The notes beneath the pieces were generated by a model. The model did not search any database. It saw nothing but the letters and a program-made list of their open reading frames with translations, and was not told where the DNA came from. Source: Aldehydirespirator sp965219165 (GTDB lineage Bacteria; Actinomycetota; Acidimicrobiia; Acidimicrobiales; Aldehydirespiratoraceae). Taken from it: a stretch of DNA of 64,000 nucleotides. Within the stretch, counting starts at the first letter, position 1, and each line of letters starts with the position of its first letter. The position numbers and the translations under genes are program-made. The DNA is taken from assembly GCA_965219165.1 (NCBI GenBank), contig CBDCMW010000002.1, positions 2,356,001 to 2,420,000 on the forward strand, in the 5' to 3' direction. This document shows, in pieces, positions 27,201 through 34,743 of the stretch.

Positions 27201-30200
27201 TCGTTGGCGGGCATCGGGGAGGACGATGCCCGGGGGCTGTGGTCTGACGGCGAGGTGATGTGGGTGGCGTCAGTCGACGACGCCAAGGTGTACGCCTATG
27301 ACCTGCGCAGCGGGGACCGGGTGAGCGGCGAGGACTTCGAGACGCTGCGGGCTGCGGGCAACTCGATGCCGATGGACCTGTGGTCCGACGGGTTTGTGAT
27401 GTGGGTCCTCGACAAGGGCGACGGCAAGGTCTACGCCTATGACCTCGACTCCAAGGCGCGCCTGGAGCATCTGGACTTCGAGGCTCTGGAGCGGCGCAAC
27501 GACTGGCCCTCGGGGCTGTGGTCAGACGGCGAGCACATGTGGGTGTCTGACGCCGACGACACCCGGGCCTACGCCTATGTGATGCCCGCGGTGCTCGCCC
27601 TCGACACCGTCGAGGTGTCGGGGGTGGAGCTGGTGCGCTCGTCGGCGTCGGAGTACCGGGGCCACGTGGCGCGCGGCACCGCGACGGTGACGGTCACCGC
27701 TGAGCCCGCCGACAGCGCCCACACGGTGACTTTCGGCACCGCCGACGCCGACGACAGCACCGAGGGCCACCAGTGGAGCCTTGATCTGGGCGACAACACG
27801 CTGGAGGTCACCGTGTCCGACGGCGCCGACAGCTTCACCTACACGATCACCGTCGTCAAGATCGACGTGGACGCGCTGTCTGATGACGCCACGCTGAACT
27901 CGCTCACCGTGGACGGCACCGAGGTGGACGGGCTCGCCGCCGACGTGCACCGCTACCGGCTGAAAGTCGACCACGACGTGGTGTCGGCGACGGTGGCGGC
28001 TGCAGCCACCGAGACCGCGGCCGAGGTGACGATCACACCCGCCGACGCCGACCCCGACACTGAGGGCCACCAGGTCGCGCTCGACGTGGGAGCGAACCCG
28101 GTGACGGTCGCCGTGGCCGCCACCGACGGGATCACCGAGGCCGCCTACACGCTCACCCTCTCCCGCCGGGGCGACCCGGACCAGCCTCCCGAGATGGCTG
28201 TCGTATTCAACCGGAGTTTTGGCACCGAGGGCATCTGCGCGGTGGGCGACACGCTGTGGATCGGGTACCGCGGCGACAGCACGCTTCAGGCGTTCGACCG
28301 GTCCACCGGCGAGCGTGACGAGGCCAGCGACCTCATACTCGGGGATCCTGCTCGGGGGATGTGGTGCGACGGCGAGACGCTGTGGTACACGACCAAGAAC
28401 GACCAAAGCAGGATCTTCGCCTACGACATGGCGACGGGCACCCGCCAAGAGGACCGCGAGTTCGACATCAGCGGCCTGAAATTCAACTCCGACCGCTCCA
28501 GCCGCGGGGGGATCTGGGGTGGGCCGCTGGGGGTGGCGTCCGACGGCGACACGATGTGGGTGGCCAGCGACTGGAGCAACCACAGAAACTGGCTGTACGC
28601 GCTGGACATGTCCACCAGGGCCCGCAAGCCCGGGTCCGACATCGCCGTTGCCGGGGACCGGCTCTTCCGCCCGAAGGGGCTGTGGTCCGACGGCGAGATC
28701 CTGTGGGTCGCGGCGACGATAAATTCGACGGTGCGGGCCTATGACATAGCGACGAAGGCGCGTGTGGAGAGCCTCGAGTTCGAGGTCGACGACTTCGAGC
28801 ACGGCGGCAGTTGGGGGCTGTGGTCTGACGGGGATCACATGTGGGTGTGCAACTTCCGCTACGGCAAGGTGCGGGCCTACCCGATGCCGGAGGCCTACGG
28901 GCCGCTCCTGGAGACGGTGGAGGTGTCAGGCGTGGAGCTGGTGCGCTTGTTGTCGACTGAGTTCCGGGGCCATGTGGCGCGCGGCACCGCCACGGTGACG
29001 GTCACCGCGGCGCCCGCGGACAGCGCGGACATGGTGACTTTCGGCACCGGCGACGCCGACGACGTCGCCGCGGGCCACCAGTGGAGCCTGATGCTGGGCG
29101 ACAACACGCTGGAGGTCACCGTGTCCGACGGCGCCGACAGCCGCACCTACACGATCACCGTCGTCCGAGTCGACGTCGACGCGCTGTCCGATGACGCCAC
29201 GCTGAGCTCGCTGAGCGTCGACGGCGCCGCAGTGGACGGGTTCGCCGCCGACGTGCACCACTACACGCTGAGGGTGGACAACGATGTGGCATCGGTGACG
29301 GTGGCCGCTGCGGCCACAGTCGCGGCCGCGGAGGTGACGATCAGCCCCGCCGACGCGGATCCCGGCACCGAGGGCCATCAGGTCGCGCTGGCGCGGGGCC
29401 TGAACCGGGTGACTGTCGCGGTGGCCGCCACCGACGGGGTGGCCGAGGCCGCCTACAGGCTCGAGTTCTTCCGGGAGCCTCCGGCGGAAGACGTCGACGG
29501 GTTCGGCGAGCCTGGGCACCGCTTGGCTTACCTGTGGTCGAACGGGGCCACGGTCTGGGTCAGCGAACCCGGAGAGGACGCCATCGAGGCCTACGATCTC
29601 GCCACCGGCGAGCGCCGGCGCGACAAGCGGATCGGAACCCTGAATAGGGCTGGTAACGAGTGGGCCCGGGGCGTCTGGTCCGACGGCGACACCATCTGGG
29701 TCGCCGACTACGACCACAACAAGCTCTACGCCTACGCGCTCGACGGCGGCGCCCGACGGCCGGACCTGGACATCGACACCCTCGAGGCCGCGGGCAACAC
29801 TGAGCCCAGAGGCATCTGGTCCAACAGCGACACCATGTGGGTCGTCGACGCGGGCGACGCCAAGCTGTACGCCTACGCGCTCGACGGCGGCGCCCGGCAG
29901 CCGGAGCTTGACATCGACACGCTGGAGGCTGCGGGCAACAGCGAGCCCCGCGACGTGTGGTCTGACGGCGACACCGTCTGGGTGGCCGACTCGGGCGACG
30001 CCAAGCTGTACGCCTACGCGCTCGACGGCGGCGCCCGGCGGCCGGAGCTGGACTTCGACACGCTCGCGGCTGCGGGCAACACCAACCCCAGAGGCATCTG
30101 GTCAAACGGCGACGTCATGTGGGTCTCAGACCCCGGCGACGACAAGCTCTACGCCTACAACATGCCCCCCGCCCAAACCGGCACCCAGCAGGCCCAACAG

Positions 30201-32117
30201 CAGACCCAGCAGGACGATCCCCAGCAGCAGGATGATCCCCAGCAGCAGGACGACCCCCAGCAGGACCCGGGTCAGGCTCAGCAGGACGAGCAGGCTCAGC
30301 AGGCTCAGCAGGACGAGCAGGCTCAGCAGGCTCAGCAGGACGAGCAGGCTCAGCAGGACGAGCAGGCTCAGCAGGCTCAGCAGGCGCCTGCGCTCAACTC
30401 CTCCGCGGCCGGTGCGCCTGTTGTCGGGGGCAGGGCTCGGGTGGGCGAGACTTTGGTGGCGGACATGTCGGGCGTCGTTGACGCCGACGGGTTGAGTGGG
30501 GCTGTGTTCGGGTTTCAGTGGGTGTCCGGTGACGGGACAACTGACACGGACATAGCTGGGGCGACGGTGTCGACCTATGTGCTCGAGGCCGGCGACGCGG
30601 GCAGGTTCATCAAGGTTCGGGTGAGCTTCGTCGACGATGCGGGCCATGTTGAGGCGTCGACCAGCGCAGCGGCGGGGCCGGTGTTGGGCGACGGCCCTCC
30701 GGGGGCGCCGGGAGGGCTCGCTGTCGCTGCGGGGGACCGGGAGCTCACCCTGTCGTGGGAGCCGCCGGCCGACAACGGCAGCGCGCCCGCGACGAGGTAC
30801 CGCGTCGAGTGGAGGATCGACGGCAAGGACTACGACAAGAGCCATTGGGGCATATCGCACAAGACGACCTATACCAGGACCCACCTGGCCAACGGAGTGA
30901 ACTACATCTTCTGGGTGAAGGCCGAGAACGGCAACGGCAACCGCGACGGACCGTACGGACCAGCCTCTGGGGAGGTGAGCGGTACCCCGACGTCGGGCTT
31001 GGCGGTGGACCTGGCCACGCCGGTGCTGTCGAACACGAAGACCCTGCATCACGACACAGTGCAACTGGACTGGCAGGACGTCGAGGACGCCGGCTGGTAT
31101 GTGGTGCAGCACTACCACATCGACGGGGGCAGCGCGCAGTGGCTGGACCTGCCCGCCGCGGGAGTCGACGTCGCGCTGCACGGTTCGAGCGCGGTGGTGA
31201 GCAACCTGGGCGGGATCTCGTGGCTGCGGGTGGGGGCGATGAGCTGCGCGGGAGAATCGGAGTGGTCAGAGATCAAGCAGTTGTTCATGACCGACGAGTC
31301 GGACTGGGATGGCGTGCCCGTGCCCGAGGTGGCGCAGGGCGACGAGATCGAACCGTGCCCCGTGGTGCTGGGCACGCCGGTGCTGTCGAACACGAAGACC
31401 CTGCATCACGACATGGTGCAACTGGACTGGCAGGACATCGAGGACGCCGGTTGGTATGTGGTCCAGCACTACCACATCGACTCCGGCAGCGGGCAGTGGC
31501 TGGACCTGCCCGCCGCCGGAGTCGACATCGCGCTCCACGGTTCCAGCGCGGTGGTGAGCAACCTGGGCGGGATCTCGTGGCTGCGGGTGCGGGCGATGAG
31601 CTGCGCGGCAGAATCGGAGTGGTCAGAGATCGAGCAGTTGTTCATGACCGACGAGTCGGCCTGGGACGGCGTGCCCGTGCCCGCAGTGGAGCCGAGCGAC
31701 GAGACCGAACCCTGCCCCGAAAACGTCGACGCGCCCGACAACAGCGCGGCGACCAAGGAGACGCTGACCAGCGCGGCGACGGCTGCTGTGGCTGGCGCGC
31801 AACCCACGGAGCCGCCGGCCAAACCCAGGGGCCTCTCCGCCACGGCGTCGCACGACTCTGTGACCCTCACCTGGAACGACCCCGGCGACGACTCCATCAC
31901 CGGCTACGTGATCCTCAGGCGCGTCCGCGAGAACGATGTCGGCGGCGACTTCAGTGAACTGGCGCCGGACACAGACAGCACCGCGACCACCTACACCGAC
32001 GACACAGTGGCTGCCGGCCTCACCTACACCTACCGGATCAAGGCCATCAACGGAGCCGGAACCAGTGAACGCTCCCGCTGGTTCCACATCGACACCCCGC
32101 CAGCGCCCGCACCCTAG
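24012..32117 (+). CDS. Giant repeat protein, copy D, main body (signal peptide out of frame)
   Basis: The longest copy. Its frame opens upstream; the in-frame ATG 24012 overlaps the family start in ATGCATG but would give a Cys/Arg-rich N-terminus with no signal peptide. The body starts at DEPDGPPEIAVAANRSFG near 24293. Propeller-like modules lie at about 24310-25010, 25590-26290, 26880-27590, 28185-28900 and 29480-30165, one more than in B or C, separated by pairs of cadherin-like domains. The Gln-rich linker (30181-30387), Ig-like repeat, fibronectin III, two ~120-residue modules and a last fibronectin III follow. Two internal pairs of segments are almost identical in DNA (24320-25400 with 28206-29290, and 25590-26290 with 26880-27580), pointing to recent internal duplication or gene conversion. 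Confidence 0.82.
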   Translation: MCCDRGERAANSHNSPATGPPGGCAHGGAGPRGAVSPARSPARWSRRWHRRRCRPAAATGRSPMRAARRDQPAGAAPRMRPAAAPRPARGPRDEPDGPPEIAVAANRSFGTEGICAVGDTLWIGYRDDSTLQAFDRSTGERDEASDLILGDPARGMWCDGETLWYTTKNDQSRIFAYDMATGTRQEDREFDISGLKFNSDRSSRGGIWGGPLGVASDGDTMWVASDWSNHRNWLYALDMSTKARKPGSDIAVAGDRLFRPKGLWSDGEILWVAATINSTVRAYDIATKARVESLEFEVDDFEHGGSWGLWSDGDHMWVCNFRYGKVRAYPMPEAYGPLLETVEVSGVELVRLLSTEFRGHVARGTATVTVTAAPADSADMVTFGTDDADDVAAGHQWSLMLGDNTLEVTVSDGADSRTYTITVVRVDVDALSDDATLSSLSVDGAAVDGFAADVHHYTLRVDNDVASVTVAATATEAAAAVDISPADADPGIEGHQVALEVGSNVVTVAVAATDGLATAAYRLDISRKPAVFGYDSFLDISGLEHRRSMDIWAGAQTRWVSYDPSGDEAVLAYDPSTGERAPGRDIAARAAGNKSPQALWSDGGGLYVLDTWKSMVFQYSLADGAGFGAHAATVSLAGIGEDDARGLWSDGEVMWVASVDDAKVYAYDLRSGDRVSGEDFDTLRAAGNSMPMDLWSDGFVMWVLDKGDGKVYAYDLDSKARLEHLDFEALEPRNDWPSGLWSNGEHMWVSDADDTRAYAYVMPAVLALDTVEVSGVNLARSPSTEYRGRVARGTATVTVTAEPADDAHMVTFGTDDADDVAEGHQWSLDLGDNTLEVTVSDGADSRTYTITVVRVDVDALSDDATLSSLSVDGAAVDGFASDVHHYTLRVDNDVASVTVAAAATEAAAAVDISPADADPEVEGHQVALDVGSNVVTVAVAATDGLAEAAYRLDISRKPAVFGYDSFLDISGLEHRRSMDIWAGAQTRWVSYDRSGDEAVLAYDPSTGERAPGRDIAARAAGNKSPQALWSDGGGLYVLDTWKSMVFQYSLADGAGFGAHAATVSLAGIGEDDARGLWSDGEVMWVASVDDAKVYAYDLRSGDRVSGEDFETLRAAGNSMPMDLWSDGFVMWVLDKGDGKVYAYDLDSKARLEHLDFEALERRNDWPSGLWSDGEHMWVSDADDTRAYAYVMPAVLALDTVEVSGVELVRSSASEYRGHVARGTATVTVTAEPADSAHTVTFGTADADDSTEGHQWSLDLGDNTLEVTVSDGADSFTYTITVVKIDVDALSDDATLNSLTVDGTEVDGLAADVHRYRLKVDHDVVSATVAAAATETAAEVTITPADADPDTEGHQVALDVGANPVTVAVAATDGITEAAYTLTLSRRGDPDQPPEMAVVFNRSFGTEGICAVGDTLWIGYRGDSTLQAFDRSTGERDEASDLILGDPARGMWCDGETLWYTTKNDQSRIFAYDMATGTRQEDREFDISGLKFNSDRSSRGGIWGGPLGVASDGDTMWVASDWSNHRNWLYALDMSTRARKPGSDIAVAGDRLFRPKGLWSDGEILWVAATINSTVRAYDIATKARVESLEFEVDDFEHGGSWGLWSDGDHMWVCNFRYGKVRAYPMPEAYGPLLETVEVSGVELVRLLSTEFRGHVARGTATVTVTAAPADSADMVTFGTGDADDVAAGHQWSLMLGDNTLEVTVSDGADSRTYTITVVRVDVDALSDDATLSSLSVDGAAVDGFAADVHHYTLRVDNDVASVTVAAAATVAAAEVTISPADADPGTEGHQVALARGLNRVTVAVAATDGVAEAAYRLEFFREPPAEDVDGFGEPGHRLAYLWSNGATVWVSEPGEDAIEAYDLATGERRRDKRIGTLNRAGNEWARGVWSDGDTIWVADYDHNKLYAYALDGGARRPDLDIDTLEAAGNTEPRGIWSNSDTMWVVDAGDAKLYAYALDGGARQPELDIDTLEAAGNSEPRDVWSDGDTVWVADSGDAKLYAYALDGGARRPELDFDTLAAAGNTNPRGIWSNGDVMWVSDPGDDKLYAYNMPPAQTGTQQAQQQTQQDDPQQQDDPQQQDDPQQDPGQAQQDEQAQQAQQDEQAQQAQQDEQAQQDEQAQQAQQAPALNSSAAGAPVVGGRARVGETLVADMSGVVDADGLSGAVFGFQWVSGDGTTDTDIAGATVSTYVLEAGDAGRFIKVRVSFVDDAGHVEASTSAAAGPVLGDGPPGAPGGLAVAAGDRELTLSWEPPADNGSAPATRYRVEWRIDGKDYDKSHWGISHKTTYTRTHLANGVNYIFWVKAENGNGNRDGPYGPASGEVSGTPTSGLAVDLATPVLSNTKTLHHDTVQLDWQDVEDAGWYVVQHYHIDGGSAQWLDLPAAGVDVALHGSSAVVSNLGGISWLRVGAMSCAGESEWSEIKQLFMTDESDWDGVPVPEVAQGDEIEPCPVVLGTPVLSNTKTLHHDMVQLDWQDIEDAGWYVVQHYHIDSGSGQWLDLPAAGVDIALHGSSAVVSNLGGISWLRVRAMSCAAESEWSEIEQLFMTDESAWDGVPVPAVEPSDETEPCPENVDAPDNSAATKETLTSAATAAVAGAQPTEPPAKPRGLSATASHDSVTLTWNDPGDDSITGYVILRRVRENDVGGDFSELAPDTDSTATTYTDDTVAAGLTYTYRIKAINGAGTSERSRWFHIDTPPAPAP
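30181..30387 (+). repeat. Gln-rich tandem-repeat linker, copy D
   Basis: In-frame CAG-rich repeats mixing CAGGCTCAG and CAGGACGAG units in an order unlike copies A-C. Confidence 0.85.
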
Positions 32118-32260
32118 CCCACGGGCCCGCCCGCCACCGCGCTCCACAACCGGGTGGTCCTCGCCGCCGGCGCCGGTGTGGCCCGACGGCAGCGACGGGG
32201 AGCCCGCCGATGAGGACGGCGCGCCGGGACCAGCCGGCGGGGGACGCCCTCGTGTGCGTC
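32118..32260 (+). pseudogene. Signal-peptide and linker scrap after copy D
   Basis: Same scrap as after the other copies but running further into the linker (DGSDGEPADEDGAPGPAGG). It ends where unrelated sequence of the integrase remnant begins, so it marks the array's right edge. Confidence 0.65.
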
Positions 32261-32269
32261 CAAGTGCTA

Positions 32270-32518
32270 CACGGCGCGCATGCGTGTTATGAAGTTTGAC
32301 CATTCGGCCATGACAGCGCGGCGCTGATCGAGAAGGTCCGAGCGCCTGTAGGCGGCTTCGACGGAGTTGGCTACGACGTGTGCGAGGCACGCTTCGGCGA
32401 GTTCGCGGGCTACGCCGGTCTCCGCGCACCAGTCGCGGAACGAGCTTCGGAGCCCGTGCGGGGTCATCCCCAAGTCCAGTTCGTTCCACTTTCCCAGGTG
32501 TTCCCATAGGGTGCCATA
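32270..32518 (-). pseudogene. C-terminal remnant of a tyrosine recombinase (P4-type integrase)
   Basis: The end of a frame (32267-32713) encodes MTPHGLRSSFRDWCAE, then ACLAHVVANSVEAAYRRSDL and RRAVMAEWSNFI. This matches the C-terminal catalytic region of phage/island integrases, with the HxxR box, the second His in LAH and the nucleophile Tyr in AAYRR. The N-terminal and core-binding domains are missing and upstream residues are unrelated, so it is inactive. It suggests a former genomic island here. No tRNA or attachment site was recognised nearby. Confidence 0.75.
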
Positions 32519-32588
32519 GCGTCCCACAGGGCCGATTGGCTCGCCGATCCCGGACGCTCCAGCGGCGCCGACCGCCGGGGAGGAACAC

Positions 32589-32882
32589 GTGACCAGCCGC
32601 CTTGAGCTGCACTCGGTGTCAAAGTCATTCGGCAAACGGACCGTGCTCGACCGTGTTTGTCTGACCACTGACGACCGGCTCGGGTCTGTCCTCCCGTTGC
32701 GGGGCCCCATCAAGCTGCTGCGCTACGGCTCAGGCTCGCAGGTCCACGACTTGGCGGCGATCGTCCCGGCCGTGGTCTGGACCGTTGCCCTGGTTGCGAT
32801 GGTGGCCGTCGCGTACCATCGGCGATGGCGACTACACGCCACCGCAGCCCCGATCGATCACGAGATGGGCCGACGAACGTGA
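32589..32882 (+). pseudogene. Fused fragment of an ABC transporter (ATPase start joined to a permease end)
   Basis: GTG 32589 has a good ribosome binding site (GGGGAGGAAC). The first ~23 residues (LELHSVSKSFGKRTVLDRV) are the normal start of an ABC ATPase, but the Walker A region never follows. The C-terminal part (DLAAIVPAVVWTVALVAMVAVAYHRR) is one membrane segment with a basic tail, like the end of an ABC permease. A deletion probably fused the two ends of a transporter operon. Not expected to work as a transporter. Confidence 0.5.
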
Positions 32883-33082
32883 AGTTCCTGAGCGACGACT
32901 ACATACGGGAAAGGACTCGGGTCGCAAACGACGACGGTAGGTTCCGGGCGATGCTGGCCGACCTCGACCTGCGGATGCATCTCCGCATCTTCGCCCCGCC
33001 GGATGAGGACGATTTCGACTACTTCATCCGACTGTCGCCCGCGGGCACCGGAACACCGCGAAACCGGGGGAGCGCCATTGGC
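32879..33082 (+). pseudogene. N-terminal fragment of an SCP2-like sterol-carrier protein
   Basis: From GTG 32879 the frame encodes KFLSDDYIRERTRVANDDGRF, then LADLDLRMHLRIFAPPDED, which resembles the start of actinobacterial SCP2-domain proteins. The match ends near residue 55, and the frame stops inside the start region of the next gene. Truncated; weak match. Confidence 0.35.
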
Positions 33083-34679
33083 TGATCGCAAGTCGTTCTG
33101 GGCGTGGTGCCTGGAGTCGGAGGAGCCCTCCGATGCCGACCGCGACGCGCTGGCCGCCAAGCTGTCGGACCGCTATGGCACCGAGATCACCGCCCGGCCG
33201 GTGCCCTCGCTGGACGACGCCGAGCTGCGTGCGCCCCGCATCGCGATCCCCGACTCGGTGGCCGGCTGGTGCTCGACGACTACCTATGACCGGGCCCGGT
33301 ACGCCTACGGCGCCCACTTCACCGAACGGGTGCGGGCCTTCAACCTGGAGTTCCCCAACCCGCCCGACGTGGTGGCCCACCCCCGAGACGAGGCCGAGGT
33401 GGAGGCCACCCTCGACTGGTGCGACACCAACGGCTACGTGACCGTCCCCTACGGCGGGGGATCGTCGGTGGTGTGGGGCGTCACCCCCCACGGCGACCTC
33501 GGCCCGACGGTGGTGATCTCGCTCGACCGCCTCGACCGGGTGCTGGAGATCGACGACGTGTCCCGGGCGGCCCGCATCCAGGCCGGCGTGTTCGGGCCGC
33601 ACCTCGAGGACCAGCTCCGACCGAGCGGCCACACCCTGCGGCACTTCCCGCAGTCGTTTAGGTTCTCCACCCTCGGCGGCTGGATCGCCACCCGCTCCGG
33701 CGGCCACTACGCCACCAACCACACCCACATCGACGACTTCGTCGAGTCGGTGCGCATGATCACCCCGGCCGGATGGTGGGAGTCGCGCCGCCTGCCCGGA
33801 TCCGGCGCCGGGCCCAGCCCCGACCGGATGGTCATCGGCTCCGAGGGCGTCTACGGGATCATCACCGAGGCCTGGATGCGGATCCAGCGCCGGCCGGTGT
33901 TCCGGGCCACCGCCGGGTTGACGTTCGGATCGTGGCAGGCCGGCTGCGAGGCCGTGCGTCACATCGTGCAGGCGAAGCTGTGGCCGGCCAACCTGCGCAT
34001 ACTCGACCCCGCTGAGGCCCGCCGGGCCGCCGGGCTCGACGGCGAGCAGTCCCTGGTGATCGTGTCGTTCGAGTCGGCCGAGCTCAGCCAGCGCCACAAC
34101 ATCGCCGCCGCGGTGGAGATCGCCCGCGACAGCGGCGGGAGCGTGGACGACGACGACATCCGCGTCGACGACGGCACGGGCGCTCCCACAGGCCGTGGCG
34201 GCGCGGTGGGCGCCTGGCGCAACGCGTTCATCGGCGTGGGCAACGGCGTCGAGACCTCGCTGGGCCTGATCAACGACACCTTCGAGACCGCCATCACATG
34301 GGACCGATGGCCCGACTTCGACGACGAGATCCGCGCCAGGGTGGGCGCCGCCCTCGCCGACACCTTCGGCGACCACTGCACCCTGTCGTGCCGGTTCACC
34401 CACGTATACACCGACGGACCTGCGCCCTACTACACGTGGTCGGGCATGGGCCCTCAAGGCAGCGAGATCGCCCAGTGGCAGACGATCAAAGCCGCGGCCA
34501 ACGAGGCCGTGGAGTCCGCCGGCGGCACCGTCACCCACCATCACGCCGTGGGCCGGATGCACCGCCCCGACGGCTACGACCGCCAGCGTCCCGAACTGTT
34601 CGCCCAGGCCGTCCGGGCCGTCAAGAAGCGCCTCGACCCCAACGGCATCCTCAACCCCGGCGTCCTGATCGACCCCTGA
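33078..34679 (+). CDS. FAD-linked oxidase of the alkyldihydroxyacetonephosphate synthase type
   Basis: 533 residues from TTG 33078, chosen for the GGGGGAG 5 bases upstream; the frame opens earlier at 33003. An N-terminal PCMH/FAD_binding_4 domain is visible (PPDVVAHPRDEAEVEATLDW, then VPYGGGSSVVWG and FSTLGGWIATRSGGHYA). A C-terminal FAD-oxidase domain carries HHHAVGRMHRPDG, the His-rich motif of AGPS-type enzymes, and ends LDPNGILNPG. AGPS proper makes ether lipid precursors, but bacterial relatives oxidise other hydroxy-acid substrates, so the substrate is open. It starts the metabolic region after the integrase wreckage. Confidence 0.8.
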   Translation: MADRKSFWAWCLESEEPSDADRDALAAKLSDRYGTEITARPVPSLDDAELRAPRIAIPDSVAGWCSTTTYDRARYAYGAHFTERVRAFNLEFPNPPDVVAHPRDEAEVEATLDWCDTNGYVTVPYGGGSSVVWGVTPHGDLGPTVVISLDRLDRVLEIDDVSRAARIQAGVFGPHLEDQLRPSGHTLRHFPQSFRFSTLGGWIATRSGGHYATNHTHIDDFVESVRMITPAGWWESRRLPGSGAGPSPDRMVIGSEGVYGIITEAWMRIQRRPVFRATAGLTFGSWQAGCEAVRHIVQAKLWPANLRILDPAEARRAAGLDGEQSLVIVSFESAELSQRHNIAAAVEIARDSGGSVDDDDIRVDDGTGAPTGRGGAVGAWRNAFIGVGNGVETSLGLINDTFETAITWDRWPDFDDEIRARVGAALADTFGDHCTLSCRFTHVYTDGPAPYYTWSGMGPQGSEIAQWQTIKAAANEAVESAGGTVTHHHAVGRMHRPDGYDRQRPELFAQAVRAVKKRLDPNGILNPGVLIDP

Positions 34680-34743
34680 GCCCGCCGGCGCTGGCGCGGC
34701 CCGCGTCCTGATCAACCGCTGAGGCTTCCTTACACTGGCCGGC

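Noticed and set aside
32267..32713. Functional 148-residue integrase
   Set aside because: Only the C-terminal catalytic end is recognisable; the N-terminal half is translated from unrelated ABC-transporter sequence on the other strand.
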